Of a stretch of DNA of 64,000 nucleotides, positions 49,101 to 57,800 are shown piece by piece (within the stretch, counting starts at the first letter, position 1; the number at the start of each line of letters is the position of its first letter). Made by a program: the position numbers and the translations under genes. The DNA comes from Magnolia sinica (taxonomy: Eukaryota > Streptophyta > Magnoliopsida > Magnoliales > Magnoliaceae): positions 37,951,501 through 38,015,500 of the forward strand of contig NC_080591.1 in the NCBI RefSeq assembly GCF_029962835.1, read 5' to 3'. The notes beneath the pieces were generated by a model. That model worked only from the letters and a program-made list of their open reading frames with translations, was not told the origin of the DNA and made no database searches.

Positions 49101-51868
49101 TGGTATTTCAGAAAGGGATTCTACCACACTCCATTGTTAAGAGAGCTGCTCGTCAAGGTAAGAATACTTTGACTGTGTTTGGATAATCTCTCTTGACTTC
49201 TTCTCCATTGTTTCTCTTTCTATCTTTAAGATTTCATATCTGCTGCGTATCAGGTGGTTATAAAGGGATTTTCGGTATTAATTACAGTCAAGCTTCTGAA
49301 ATTCCTAGAAGGAGCCGACGGCTTGCTTGGAGAGCTGCAGTAGAAATGAGTAAGAATGCATCACAGCTTGCTTTTCAGGTTTGTTCACATTTTCTCCCAT
49401 TGATTAATTGCTTATCAGATGGTCAGGCACTTCTGAGACCTGAGCATTATTGAACTGTTTCAGTAACCTATGTTTTCAACTGCAATGTATATCAGGTCAG
49501 ATGTCTTGATGCTCATGTAAGATGGAATGATCTTGTTCGTCCAGACCAAGTTTCTCAGGATGGGAAAGCGTCAGACACTGAAACATTTACTTTCAGAAAT
49601 GCAGTCATTCGCGATAAAAAGATTGTAGAGGGGAAGACAAGATACGCATTGGCCTTTGGTAATCAGAAGCATCTCCCTTCACGGATAATGAAGAATATTG
49701 TAGAAGTAGAGACAAGCCAAGATGGTATGGAAAGGATGTGGTTTTCTGAAAATCACATCCCTCTGTATCTGATAAAAGATTATGAAGAGAAGGCAGAGAG
49801 GTATCCCCTGCCATCTTCTGCGGAGCAGTTGCAGTGTTTTTCAAAGTTCCAGAGAAGGCCGTTGAAAGCTTGTCAGAAGGATATATTCTCTTATCTCGTG
49901 TGCAGGGATGACAAGTGCCCCTGTGCTCTCTGTCAACAGGATGTTTTTCTCAGGTATATGTGCTGTTTCAGTGTTTTGCTACTACGATATTCTCTTTCAA
50001 CAATTTCCCGCTAGTTCATCTAATGAATATTTGGATGTGATTCACAGGAATGCTGTCAAGTGCGGTTCATGTCAAGGTATAGAAACACAAGCCCTCTAGC
50101 ACTTGCTCTGCTTGCACATGATATATACTGGTTGGTCTGATAAATGCCGATGATTTTGTTTGCTGTTTTCTGTTTGCTGTTCAGGTTGCTGTCACAAGGA
50201 TTGTACAGTACCGTCAACAGTTGACATGAAAGATGGATTGGAATTCATGTTCACATGCAACAGGTGCCATCAAGCTGTATCTGCTGTTGTAGAGAGCTAT
50301 AAGAAGCTTCCAAAGGTTCCACTGTCTCCGCAAGGGCAACATCAGATGGTTTCAAATACTAAAAGCATGCAGCAGGATGGTTATCATCACATTACTAAAA
50401 GTGTGCAGCAAGATAGATTCAGTGTGCAGGAAGATAGATTCAGTTTGCAGCAAGATCGATTCAGCGTGCAGCAAGATAGATTCAGTGTGCACCAAGATAG
50501 ATTCCGTCACATACCGCTGACAATCGAGAAATTGGAAAACCACTCGGAGAGGAAGCCACCCGCTCCCACTCCTGATTCGGGACGCAAAAGTAGACATGGG
50601 TCATGCCTTACAAATGGTCTGATATGGAAGAAGAAGAAGGCACAGACATCTGAATCTGGCACAGACTTCAGGCTCAAGAACATTCTTCTTGGAGGCACTG
50701 TAGATATGGATCCGTCTATGGAACCTCGTTGTATCCTCTGCTCCCAACCATACAATTCGGATCTGATGTATATCCGCTGTCAAACTTGCTCAAGTAAGCC
50801 TGCATCAGATGTAAAACTCATATATTATGCTTGGAAACTTTTTTTTTTTTTTCCATGACCTTGTTTGTGCCTTTTTCTTTTTCTTTTTTGTCATCTCTAG
50901 ATTGGTACCATGCGGATGCTGTCCAGCTCAAGGAAGACCAAATTTTTGAATTGGAGGGGTTCAGATGCTGCAAGTGCCGAAGAAAAATCTCTCCCATATG
51001 CCCATACACAAATCCAGAACGCATGAAGACGCTGCTGAAGAGGGCTTCGAGGAAGCAAGGCAGCATCACACCACCTGTATCAGCAACTTCCTTGAGAAAA
51101 CTTGAAGTAGGAGAAACAACTACTCCAGTCATACATCTGAAAACAGAGAATGTGAAAGCAGAGAATGTGAAAACAGAGAATACAGTCATAGAAGAGGACA
51201 ATGACCCTCTTCTATTCTCACTGCAAAACGTCGAGCCGATTACAGAGCAGACGCCAGAAATTGAACCTGATTGGCATACAGCAACTGCAGCATTGTCCCA
51301 GACCCCACAAAAACTACCAGTCAGAAGGCATTTGAAGCAGGAAAATGAGGAAGCTGCAACCCATGAAACAAACCCTCCCATAAACACTAAGGAGGAAGCA
51401 TCATGTCCTGGAGTAGAATGGGAGTTTCCAGTTGCCAGCGAGTTGGCTGACTTTGAAGGTGGGAGCATGGAGTTTGAACCTCAAACGTACTTTTCTTTTA
51501 CAGAGTTGTTGTCAACTGGGGATGAACGGGTGGATGGCCTATTTGAAGCGCCTGTGGATGTGTCAGGGAATTGGTTGGATCCCTCGGTTTATGACGATAT
51601 GGGAACTGTCTGTCAATCAATGTCCCCCTACAACTCATTTGAAGCATACGAAATGGGCATGGGAGCAGGTCCCCAGGAATTTGGTGCCGTGGCCAAGCCT
51701 GCGGGTGATGAGTTGGTGCCATGTCAGATGTGCACACACGCCCAACCTGCCCCTGATCTCATATGTGAAACTTGCTCCCTGCAGATACATAGCCACTGTT
51801 CACCATGGGACGAACCACCATCATGTGGTAATAGGTGGAGATGTGGTCGCTGCCGGGATTGGCGATAG
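24864..51868 (+). CDS. PTM: DDT and PHD-finger protein, PTM type (complete, 9 exons)
   Basis: Exons by my model: 24864-25606, 25676-26383, 27455-28802, 48872-49157, 49254-49378, 49496-49953, 50048-50076, 50185-50793, 50901-51868. All eight introns are GT/AG and every junction keeps frame, giving 1757 residues, close to the roughly 1700 of Arabidopsis PTM. Domains in order: Tudor-like fold (about 26-77), DDT domain (about 177-236), WHIM-like helices (250-320), a C4HC3 PHD finger (403-444), a conserved block with a Cys cluster (about 780-940), and three C-terminal PHD-like fingers. Such proteins read histone tails and regulate transcription; PTM has been proposed to carry plastid signals to the nucleus, though that role is disputed. 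I chose the ATG at 24864 because the Tudor-like region starts soon after it and upstream codons in frame lack ATG. The gene is convergent with AP2A. Paralogue choice within the family is not certain. Confidence 0.9.
25676..26383 (+). CDS. PTM: PTM-type exon 2: WHIM-like region and PHD finger
   Basis: Residues 248-484. The helical stretch WPVYVVEYLLIMGYTKEQEL continues the DDT/WHIM module. The PHD finger shows all eight ligands: C403, C406, C415, C418, H423, C426, C441 and C444, with DGCPSVYHSRCIGL and WFCPEC. It ends FLGTCNYLLV, the usual junction to the next block. The donor is GTAAGG. Confidence 0.9.
26384..27454 (+). other. intron 2 (1071 bp)
   Basis: Starts GTAAGG and ends TTGCAG. It contains repeated and inverted 'aggcataagcctt' motifs between about 26950 and 27090 and no recognisable transposon ends. 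Confidence 0.8.
27455..28802 (+). CDS. PTM: PTM-type exon 3: linker and conserved Cys block
   Basis: Residues 484-933. It opens with the conserved PIIRYYSQDDVLKVLQVL, then a long, Ser-rich, poorly conserved linker. Next come YIPGDVAASAAAAIARLGSE and the Cys cluster CGWCLACKAP (C837, C840, C843) with C853. The RRHWRKQVELASSCRLLKLL block follows, and the exon ends LLLLE at donor GTAAGT. It carries a 21-bp in-frame tandem duplication at 28236-28277. Confidence 0.88.
28803..29099. other. proximal intron 3, unassigned
   Basis: No recognised element; probably original intron DNA. Confidence 0.4.
29100..29632 (-). mobile_element. LTR copy A of a - strand retroelement
   Basis: Shares a long, diverged homology with 40256-40733. 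Read on the - strand it starts TGCAGCAATCATAC and ends GTTGCATCA. A TATA-like CTATAAATAAGG is present (about 29353-29364). The adjacent GGAGGAAT (29633-29640, - strand) fits a polypurine tract, making this the 3' LTR. Confidence 0.6.
29641..30152 (-). other. retroelement-like internal stretch
   Basis: A - strand frame at 29863-30114 gives WQRFAQLQENEIRSWCPVGT and LCDHAHQNELPPEIKICVLP. I do not recognise the family. Its place next to a polypurine tract suggests the 3' internal end of the LTR element. Confidence 0.35.
30161..30779. mobile_element. hAT-type TIR element, 619 bp, TSD AGTGGAAC
   Basis: Ends CATTGTTGTC and, inverted, GACAACAATG. Perfect 8-bp duplications AGTGGAAC flank it (30153-30160 and 30780-30787). 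Palindrome-rich subterminal text of the GCATATGCGATCGCATA kind fills both ends, and a (CT)n tract lies at 30391-30429. Non-coding, so mobilised only in trans. The 8-bp duplication points to hAT. Confidence 0.82.
30780..30965 (+). other. copia-like 3' internal remnant with polypurine tract
   Basis: Ends in TTGAGGGGGAG (30955-30965), a standard copia polypurine tract directly before an LTR start. Confidence 0.5.
30966..31249 (+). mobile_element. copia LTR (284 bp) between a PPT and a PBS
   Basis: TGTTGAAAGG…TTTAACA with TATA-like ATTATAAATAAG near 31048 and a (CT)n tract at 31110-31160. The polypurine tract abuts its left end and the primer site its right end. Confidence 0.75.
31250..31261 (+). 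promoter_or_regulatory. primer binding site
   Basis: TGGTATTAGAGC directly after the LTR; one change from the initiator Met-tRNA complement. Confidence 0.75.
31262..32018 (+). other. T-rich non-coding leader
   Basis: Pyrimidine-rich leader after the primer site with no gag-like frame. It continues after the solo LTR as similar T/G-rich text. Confidence 0.45.
32024..34485. mobile_element. solo LTR, 2462 bp, TSD TGTGT
   Basis: Starts TGTCACGATCCGAAATTTG and ends ATCGTTACA. It is bounded by perfect 5-bp duplications TGTGT (32019-32023 and 34486-34490). No pol, PBS or PPT inside. The TGTCACGA…TTACA ends are typical of Ty3/gypsy LTRs. Confidence 0.78.
34491..36177. other. unassigned repeat DNA
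   Basis: Diverged internal repeats of 'ggctcgttgtttatattgga' type (34700-35030) and G-rich text. I recognise no coding domain. It is the host of the next insertion. Confidence 0.35.
36186..39285. mobile_element. hAT-type TIR element hosting a second one
   Basis: Ends CAGTGTTTTGAATAGC and, inverted, CAGTGTTTCAAATAGC. Flanks GTCTGTAG (36178-36185) and GTCTATAA (39286-39293) match at 6 of 8 bases, a decayed duplication. Subterminal GTAGCGT/ACGCTAC repeats occur at both ends. About 1.2 kb is its own DNA; the rest is the nested element. Confidence 0.7.
36803..38677. mobile_element. nested hAT-type element of the CAAGGT family (long form)
   Basis: Ends CAAGGTATCCC and CACCTTG with ATTGAGGG (36795-36802) and ATTAAGGG (38678-38685) as near-perfect 8-bp duplications. 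The first 130 and last 110 bases are arrays of GTTACGG/CCGTATC blocks. The centre carries an A run, (CTT)n/(CT)n tracts (36960-37140) and diverged 'gtgggccccact' DNA. Confidence 0.75.
39402..40174. mobile_element. CAAGGT-family hAT-type element (773 bp)
   Basis: Starts GAAGGTGTTCC and ends ATACCTTG, and aligns throughout with the copy at 47830-48554. The flanks share TTTGAG. The exact duplication is blurred by mutation. Confidence 0.7.
40241..40252 (-). promoter_or_regulatory. degenerate primer binding site
   Basis: On the - strand TGGTATTAGAGC, three bases inside LTR copy B. It indicates a - strand copia-type element. Confidence 0.6.
40256..40733 (-). mobile_element. LTR copy B (5' LTR of a - strand element)
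   Basis: Diverged homologue of 29100-29632, with a TATA-like CTATAAATAAGG at about 40497-40508 (- strand). Next to a primer site, whereas copy A is next to a polypurine tract. The two may therefore be the LTRs of one element spread over 11.6 kb by nested insertions. No convincing target duplication was found. Confidence 0.58.
40780..40990 (-). pseudogene. RTE-type LINE 3' end remnant
   Basis: The - strand encodes text like KWFGYVK and, after a break, QMAPLRR. It resembles the C-terminal 'RWFGHVQRRP…APVRR' signature of plant RTE reverse transcriptase proteins. Only this scrap is left. Confidence 0.5.
41408..42210. mobile_element. hAT-type TIR element, 803 bp
   Basis: Ends TAGTGTTGTCAAAAT and, inverted, CAATGTTGTCAAAAT. 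Flanks CGTGGGCT (41400-41407) and CCTGGGCT (42211-42218) match at 7 of 8. Subterminal ACGATT/AATCGT motifs are abundant. Inserted in the LINE. Confidence 0.8.
42222..42380. mobile_element. CAAGGT-family element, short deletion form (159 bp)
   Basis: Starts AAAGGTGTACC and ends ATACCTTG. Flanks GGGCTAGG (42214-42221) and GGCCTAGG (42381-42388) match at 7 of 8. It retains only the GTTAC/GATAC-rich ends of the family and lies 11 bp from the previous element. Confidence 0.75.
44306..45194. other. unassigned intron DNA with a hAT-like trace
   Basis: ATGCGATCGTAT at about 44347-44358 and the following 'cctataaatagcc' text resemble the element at 30161-30779, but I cannot find its two ends. Confidence 0.35.
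45203..45968. mobile_element. hAT-type TIR element, 766 bp
   Basis: Starts CAATGACTGCAGTATCGATA; the inverted right end gives CAATGTTTTTACTATCAGTA. Flanks GACAAGAA (45195-45202) and GGCAAGAA (45969-45976) match at 7 of 8. GATAC/GTATC motifs fill both ends. Non-coding. Confidence 0.75.
45977..46542. other. unassigned intron DNA
   Basis: No recognised element or exon. Confidence 0.4.
46546..47267. mobile_element. PIF/Harbinger-type MITE with internal tandem array
   Basis: Ends GGGCTTGTTTGGAT and, inverted, GGGCCTGTTTAGAT, with TAA on both sides (46543-46545 and 47268-47270). That three-base duplication is typical of Harbinger/Tourist. The centre (about 46797-47125) is an irregular array of units containing GAAGATGGAYGATGGCACAT. 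Confidence 0.72.
47271..47821. other. unassigned intron DNA
   Basis: AT-rich, no element ends seen; probably original intron. Confidence 0.4.
47830..48554. mobile_element. CAAGGT-family hAT-type element, 725 bp, perfect TSD
   Basis: Ends CAAGGTGTTCCGTATC and, inverted, CAAGGTATTCCGTATC. Perfect 8-bp duplications CTGTGATA flank it (47822-47829 and 48555-48562). Reference copy for the family in this window; no coding capacity. Confidence 0.87.
48872..49157 (+). CDS. PTM: PTM-type exon 4
   Basis: Residues 934-1028 plus one base. ENMHILALSGGWVKPVDDW is a family-conserved block. A basic linker (AKKRGPVRKNRK) may add nuclear targeting, then HINWWRGGKLSKLVFQKGIL. The donor is GTAAGA. Confidence 0.88.
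49254..49378 (+). CDS. PTM: PTM-type exon 5
   Basis: Completes residue 1029 and runs to 1070: GGYKGIFGINYSQASEIPRR then RLAWRAAVEMSKNASQLAFQ, conserved in the family. Confidence 0.88.
49496..49953 (+). CDS. PTM: PTM-type exon 6: start of a C-terminal PHD
   Basis: Residues 1071-1222. The conserved body CLDAHVRWNDLVRPDQ and MWFSENHIPLYLIKDYEEKA precede CRDDKCPCALCQQDVFLR, which holds the first zinc ligands of a PHD-like finger finished by exons 7 and 8. Confidence 0.88.
50048..50076 (+). CDS. PTM: PTM-type exon 7, 29-base small exon
   Basis: Encodes NAVKCGSCQ, two Cys ligands of the PHD-like finger. Both splice sites are good (CACAG before, GTATAG after) and the frame needs it. Confidence 0.82.
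50185..50793 (+). CDS. PTM: PTM-type exon 8 with five 21-bp repeats
   Basis: Finishes the PHD-like finger (CCHKDCTV…FTCNRCHQ). Then comes an in-frame array of five 7-residue units (SVQQDRF type) at 50400-50504 and a basic stretch IWKKKKAQ. The second C-terminal finger begins with CILCSQPYNSDLMYIRCQTC. Confidence 0.88.
50901..51868 (+). CDS. PTM: PTM-type exon 9: last two PHD-like fingers
   Basis: NWYHADAVQL…FRCCKCRRKISPICPY completes finger two. A long acidic, Ser/Thr-rich linker contains three NVKTEN-type repeats. The final finger is CQMCTHAQPAPDLICETC, HSHC and RWRCGRCRDW, ending at TAG. Confidence 0.9.
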
Positions 51869-54351
51869 GTTGACACAGGTTACTGGATTCAAGTTGTCTG
51901 ACTGGTATTATTTCCCTTTTCTGAGATTGACATTTGAGAACTGGTATTTTTTTTCTCACCAATGAATTGGTAAGAGGCCAGGGCTGTATATTATCAGGGG
52001 GTTGGGGTGGGGGGAGGAGCAGCAACATCAGACAGTTTGATAAGATGGCTTTTAAGTTGGGGAGAGAGACCCCATGGGAGAGAAGCTTCTAAAAGACAAT
52101 AGGGAGGGACACTGCTCATTTCCAAAACTTAATTTCCCGAGTAAACTCAAGCGTGTGAATGCACTGGTTTTTGCATCCCGCCGATTATCATTTTGAAAGG
52201 ATGACACACCTCTTTTGAAAATATATATACAAAATTGATGAGAAAGGTAGTAGTCACTTTGAGAATCTCATTCATCTGTCATGTTCTATCTTCTTGGGGG
52301 GAACTAGTTTTGGACGCGTGATTGTGGAGCTTGTTGTTGGTTTGATCTTTCAAGCTTTGCAGTTGTTCGGTACAGTTCCCATTAGGAGAAAAGCCCTGAA
52401 AGTTGCGTATTGATTTGGCTTTGGGGTATTTGAATTTCATTTTTGATGTTCTTCAAAGGATGAGCAGAGGTGTTGGTTTTTTTTTTTTAATTAAATGCTT
52501 TAACATGTTGGATTTGTTCGTGTAAGTATAGCCTTTGATATTAGCAACAAATATTTTGCAACTTTTCAAATGACTTCCTGCCATTTGATTTAAGACAACC
52601 CAATACCTGCTGTTTTTTTAGTGCCTGTGAATGTTGGCTTGCAGGGTCACTCTACCCCTCACTTGGTCTGCGAATGATTTTTATTACTCTTGAACCCTGA
52701 GGCCATTGATTTGTTGAATGACATTCCATCTGTAATAGGCCATGAATAGTGGGCCCTACCTGTTCCCGTTTCCAAGGGGCCATCATGCTCTAAAGGCGCC
52801 CTCTACCATTGGAGGAAGACACCTTAAACCCGTGTGTTTCCTTGGGATGATGTATACAAGTTTAGCTTGCTGGAACTTGGTTTGCAGGAACCATTTCATA
52901 ATACAGATAAAAGTGGTGGTTGTTTACTAGAATGCAAAATGTCAGGATTTGGATCAGGGTCTTTTGGGAAAACACAAGAACTTTTATATAAATAATGTAC
53001 CCTTGGTTTAATTTCAAAAGGCTGCGGGTCGTTCTGGATGCTTGTAAAATTTTAAGAAAACAGGCGTTGCATGTAAAATTGGTTATATTTTGTTATTTTT
53101 TGCTAATGTATTTGGCTTTTGAAGCATTTACCTAGTTATTATAAAAAAAAAAAAAGTGCAGTGCATATAATTCCCCTAATATCTTCAATCCACACAATAG
53201 GGCTGATATAAAAGTATGCCATTGAGCCAATTTCAATGCAAATGATGAATGGGCTCCACAATTTCCGGGAGTCTTTTAATGGTAGCCATACAAATCCAAA
53301 CTGTTCACCAGTGTAGGCCATATGATTTTCAAACAGCCTGAGTTTTGGGGACAAATGGACAACTTCGATGGCCTGTACCCATCACATGCGTGAATGTCAA
53401 ACATGGCACTCCCTATCATGCAACCACTAGTATCCATGTCTAGAAAAATATTTAGCGCTTGATGATTTTACAAGCACCCAAACGAGACATTCCTAGGAAG
53501 AGTATTATGATCAGTGAATTGAAATATTCTGATATAAATTATTATTATTTTTATCACTTTGCGTATTGCCAATCCAAACACTATATATATATTCACCATT
53601 TAATGATTTCACAAGCACCCAATGTGACATTCCAAGAAAACAGTTGTATGAGGTCGGCCCATCATACAAATAGTTTGGATCATTGAAAGATGATCCTAGA
53701 CCGAAAGGAGGCTAAATTTACTTTGGTACCTCGAAGATTGTTTAGGGGCTGAGAAGGTTCTTGGGGATGATTGATTGCTAACACTTGTTCATGACAGAAA
53801 GTTGTCTACATTTAAGATGTAATCTCCACACCCAGCTTTGCATAGTTATAGAAAGTTGGCTACATTTAAGATGTAATCTCCACACTCGGCTTTGCATAGT
53901 TTTAAAAAGGGCTATTTTGGAACACCATTTCAGAAGTGGACATTATAGGAAGAGACGAACCTTAAAAGTTAAGGAACCTAATAGGCAAATTGGTCAGTCA
54001 ATTGTCAAATTGCCCGATATCTTAACTAAAGAACAGGACTGATCTCCGCATAAAGAAGAGGATTTCAAAATTTACCAAATGACTTGCATTCAAGCTCCCA
54101 TTTTTACTGTTTAGTAATTAATTTGTTCTGTTTTTTTTTTTTTTTGAGGGAAAGATGCCTTGCGCACTCTTGCCATCACCTAGGCAGACAACCTGTGATG
54201 ACGTCCCATGTCTATGTGAACCAACAAATTTTTTTTGCCTCGGCTCCATTTACTTGCACAGTGTGAGGTAAATTGGCATTTTGCAAAGTATCCAAATGGA
54301 GAATAAAAACTCAAGAAGGGCCAAAACTGTTCATGTTTCTTCCTGCCGCTC
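51869..54351. other. PTM-type 3' UTR and intergenic DNA
   Basis: The 3' UTR probably covers several hundred bases from 51869, but I see no convincing poly(A) signal to end it. A duplicated motif (TGATTTTACAAGCACCCAA near 53463 and TGATTTCACAAGCACCCAA near 53603) and the 54-bp tandem repeat lie further on. No gene. Confidence 0.5.
53797..53904. repeat. 54-bp tandem repeat, two units
   Basis: Units 53797-53850 and 53851-53904 begin GAAAGTTGTCTACATTTAAG and differ at only a few sites. Confidence 0.85.
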
Positions 54352-54357
54352 TTTATT
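54352..54357 (-). terminator. poly(A) signal of AP2A
   Basis: AATAAA on the - strand, about 390 bases after the stop codon. Confidence 0.45.
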
Positions 54358-54742
54358 GAATATATAACCATGGAATTGCCCACAAATGCAAACTGTTGTT
54401 ACAAGTGCTTTCACCCATGCCCTAATACATTCTCAAATATCAGGTTACAGAAACTGATCCTGCGAAACCGTAAAAGACCGGTCACCCAACACAACGATAC
54501 CCTCACCAAAAGGGTAAAAACTACACCCCGAAAGAATCTAAAAGCCCCCACAAAAGAAATCCACTCCAATACTATGCCGATCACACAATGAGCTCACCTT
54601 TATTCCGCCAGCCCTTGCATTGTACCACAATCCTCTCCCATGCAGCTCCACTTCAGCAATTGCGGTGCTGCAGGGGGTTGGGATCTTTCTCAGGTACAAT
54701 CATAGTAAACAAATCGGCACGCCACATCAATCACCAAATTCC

Positions 54743-54893
54743 TCAAAGCAAACCAGCAAGCATGGCACCGGGATCCGTTAATGCTGCAGCTGCAACAGCT
54801 GGTTGCCCCGGAGGCAGTGCTGGTGCAGGTGCCGATGGAGCCATGGGAGCTGTGGGGATACTGACCAATTGTTCCTTGATAAACTCCTTCAAC
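54743..54893 (-). CDS. AP2A: AP2A last exon
   Basis: Encodes LKEFIKEQLVSIPTAPMAP, an Ala/Pro-rich tail and DPGAMLAGLL, stop TGA at 54745-54743. The acceptor is TACAG. Confidence 0.9.
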
Positions 54894-57800
54894 CTGTATG
54901 GAAGTATGTTCAGAGTCCTCTTTGACAACCAAAAACTTGACTGTTGGGAGAAAGAGAAACTTACTCTAATGTTAGAGTTGGTTCTGCAGAAGCAACTGTC
55001 ATCCGAAGCTGGGTTCTGTCTGATGGATCTGTTTCAACTCTAATCTAAAATGTAAAACAAGGTTTTATTAGATAGTGGACCTAAATCAACTTCACAAAGC
55101 TCGACACATAACCATAGTATAAAACTGGATGGGTTGATTCCAAACTCAGCACTTTTCTATTTAGAAGGAAGGAAAAGAAACGGTAAAAACTCTAATAGAT
55201 TTAAAAACTGGGTAAAAAATTGGAAGTTGGGACTTGCCTATGACATTTTTCAGCACAAAGCAAAAACACATGATGGTCAACAGCCAATTTTTTCCTTTTG
55301 TTTCGTAAACATACAGTCCCTTCAACTGCTCATGCTTGCTTATCAAGAGAATTTGCTAATTATTGTGGAAATATAGCATGGAACCCACCACGAGAACCTG
55401 TTACAGAGTGGAGTCAGAAACCCAACTCCAATTGGCACACCAGTATGAACTTCATTTGGAAGAGCCCAAGTCTGTCTGACAACATCAGATTTGCCAGTCA
55501 AGTTCTCCCTCTAGTTTGGTTTCAATTTAGGGGAGTTATTGCATCATACACAGGCAATTAGAATGATACACATGGAATATATCAATTCAAACGAAACCAA
55601 CTAAATTGTGGAACCAACTGTCACTGAGTTGCAATTGAAAAATCATATTGGTTGAACAATCCTGGCCTCTGGTTGTGGATAGATGTTTGCTGAAATTAAT
55701 TAGATCAATGGATAATTTTTCAATTTTAACAGTTCAATAAATGCTTACCAATCTGATAGTCAGATATAAGAAAAGACTTGATGACCTAAGGATACGGTCC
55801 TTGATAAAGTGGAATGGCAGCACACAATTTGTGTAGCTGACCTGAAGTGGTTGGGGATAAGGCTTGGATGTCGATGATGATGATGAATAATTTGGATGGT
55901 AATTTGAATTACTTGTATACCATGTATGCCATTTCGAAGTAATTTGTAAGTGCCTAAGTATCATCCATCATACTCTACCAGAGAATCGGAGTTTTTTCCC
56001 CCCTTTTTTCTGGAAGGTAACAAACTTTTATTAAAGCAGAGCACCGATGAAAAGGAAAGGCGAGAATGACTCCTATAACCCAAACAAGGAAGAAAAATTA
56101 CAATCATTGATGGCATTTAAACAAGAGGCACATCCCACTATATCTAGCCTAGCCCTTCTAAACACCTCCAACACCAATCTACTCTTATCCTGGAAACACC
56201 TACTGTTCCTCTCCCCCCAAATTGATCATATAAGAAGATTAAGAAAGCAAGCTGACACCCTTTGAGCAAGCTGACATACCACCCTACCTTCTTTTCCAGC
56301 CCCTCCTCCATGCCAAGCCAAGAACAACTCTTCAATTGTCCCTGGTATCACCCATGAAACTCTAAGAAGATTAAGAAAGCAATCCCACACCCTTTGAGCA
56401 AAAGGGCTGTGAATGAACAGATGATTAACTGATTCCGCATCTTCCACATCTTTCATGCACATCACACATGTTGGTAACCACCATCAACCTTTTCTTGAAA
56501 GTTGTCGATTGTGAGGACTCTCTTCCCACCCACCAACCAACCAAAACTCACTATTTTAGGAGGGGCGCCATTGAACCAGACTTTGGAAATGTGGCCACAT
56601 CTCTCCTATTGAGGATCTTTGAAGCAATTTGTAGAAAGAGCAAACAGAGAAGCGGACTTCTCCTTGATCCACACCATCGCGTCCCCCACACCCAAAGTTG
56701 GATAGCAGAAACGAGGATGCTCCAACAGCTTAATGAATCATTTGCTTCCTCATATGATAAACTCCTACTTTAAGGAGATGGAACAACTACATCACCACAT
56801 GTAGAGAAGCAACAAGCAATAGGGGTATTCCTTGTTGGAGATAACCAAGCTAAATCTTCGAAACTCAAAACTAAAGCGATCCTCTGCCAACCCATACATC
56901 CTCCCAAAAGTGGATCTGATAGCAGACAACTGACCAGTGCACCAAAAGCTCTAGAGTTGATGGGGAATGACCAGTTTATCCCTATATGCAGGCCCTACCC
57001 GGCAAACCCAGGCAAGACCTCCCCATGGGCAACTCCCGCTTCGCACAGTTCGCCGAATCGCATGGGTCCCCGAATCACATGGTCCCAGAGTGGAACTCAC
57101 CTTGTGGCCATTCTGCATCTCACTGACCCCACCTCGTGGGCCACCCCACCCTAATGTGGAGATATGGTGTATCCGTGGAATCACACCAAGATGCCCCCAC
57201 ATCATCCACCCATGCCGTTGAGGAGACTTGAACACTGGACTCTCACTACGATACCATTCTGATAACAAGCAACCGACCAACACACCAAAAGCTCGAAAGT
57301 TGATAAGGAATGACCAATTTATCCCTATATGCAGACCCCCCAGGCGAACCCATGTGAGACCTCGTGGGCAACCCCCACTCCACACAGGTCCCACAGTGGG
57401 CCCAACCTCGTGGCCATTCAGCATTTCACAGACCCCACCTCGTGGGCCATCCCACCCTAGCATGGAGATACGGTGCATCCTTGGAATCACACCAAGATGC
57501 CCCCGCATCAGGATCTCAATGCCATCACTAAGAGAGAAGCTAACCCCCTCCTTAAACCTAACTAGCAATTTATAACCTCCTTCCATAAACCTGAAGCCCT
57601 ATAAATAGAATATTCATTTACGCACCATCTCCCTTCTTGAGTCCCATGCTTGCAATAACCCCTCTATAAGCTCCATTCTTCCGTATCAACCTCCACAACC
57701 ATTTACCTAAAAAAGTGAGGTTTATCATCCCTAAATCCATTATACCTAGGGGTGTACATCGAGTCGAACTGAGTCGAGTTGGCCTCAGCTCGACTCGGCT

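Noticed and set aside
50818-51468. 216-codon - strand open frame
   Set aside because: It is the antisense shadow of PTM-type exon 9, whose + strand product has clear zinc-finger motifs.
54588-55043. 151-codon + strand open frame
   Set aside because: Antisense of the two last AP2A exons and the intron between them; no family resemblance.
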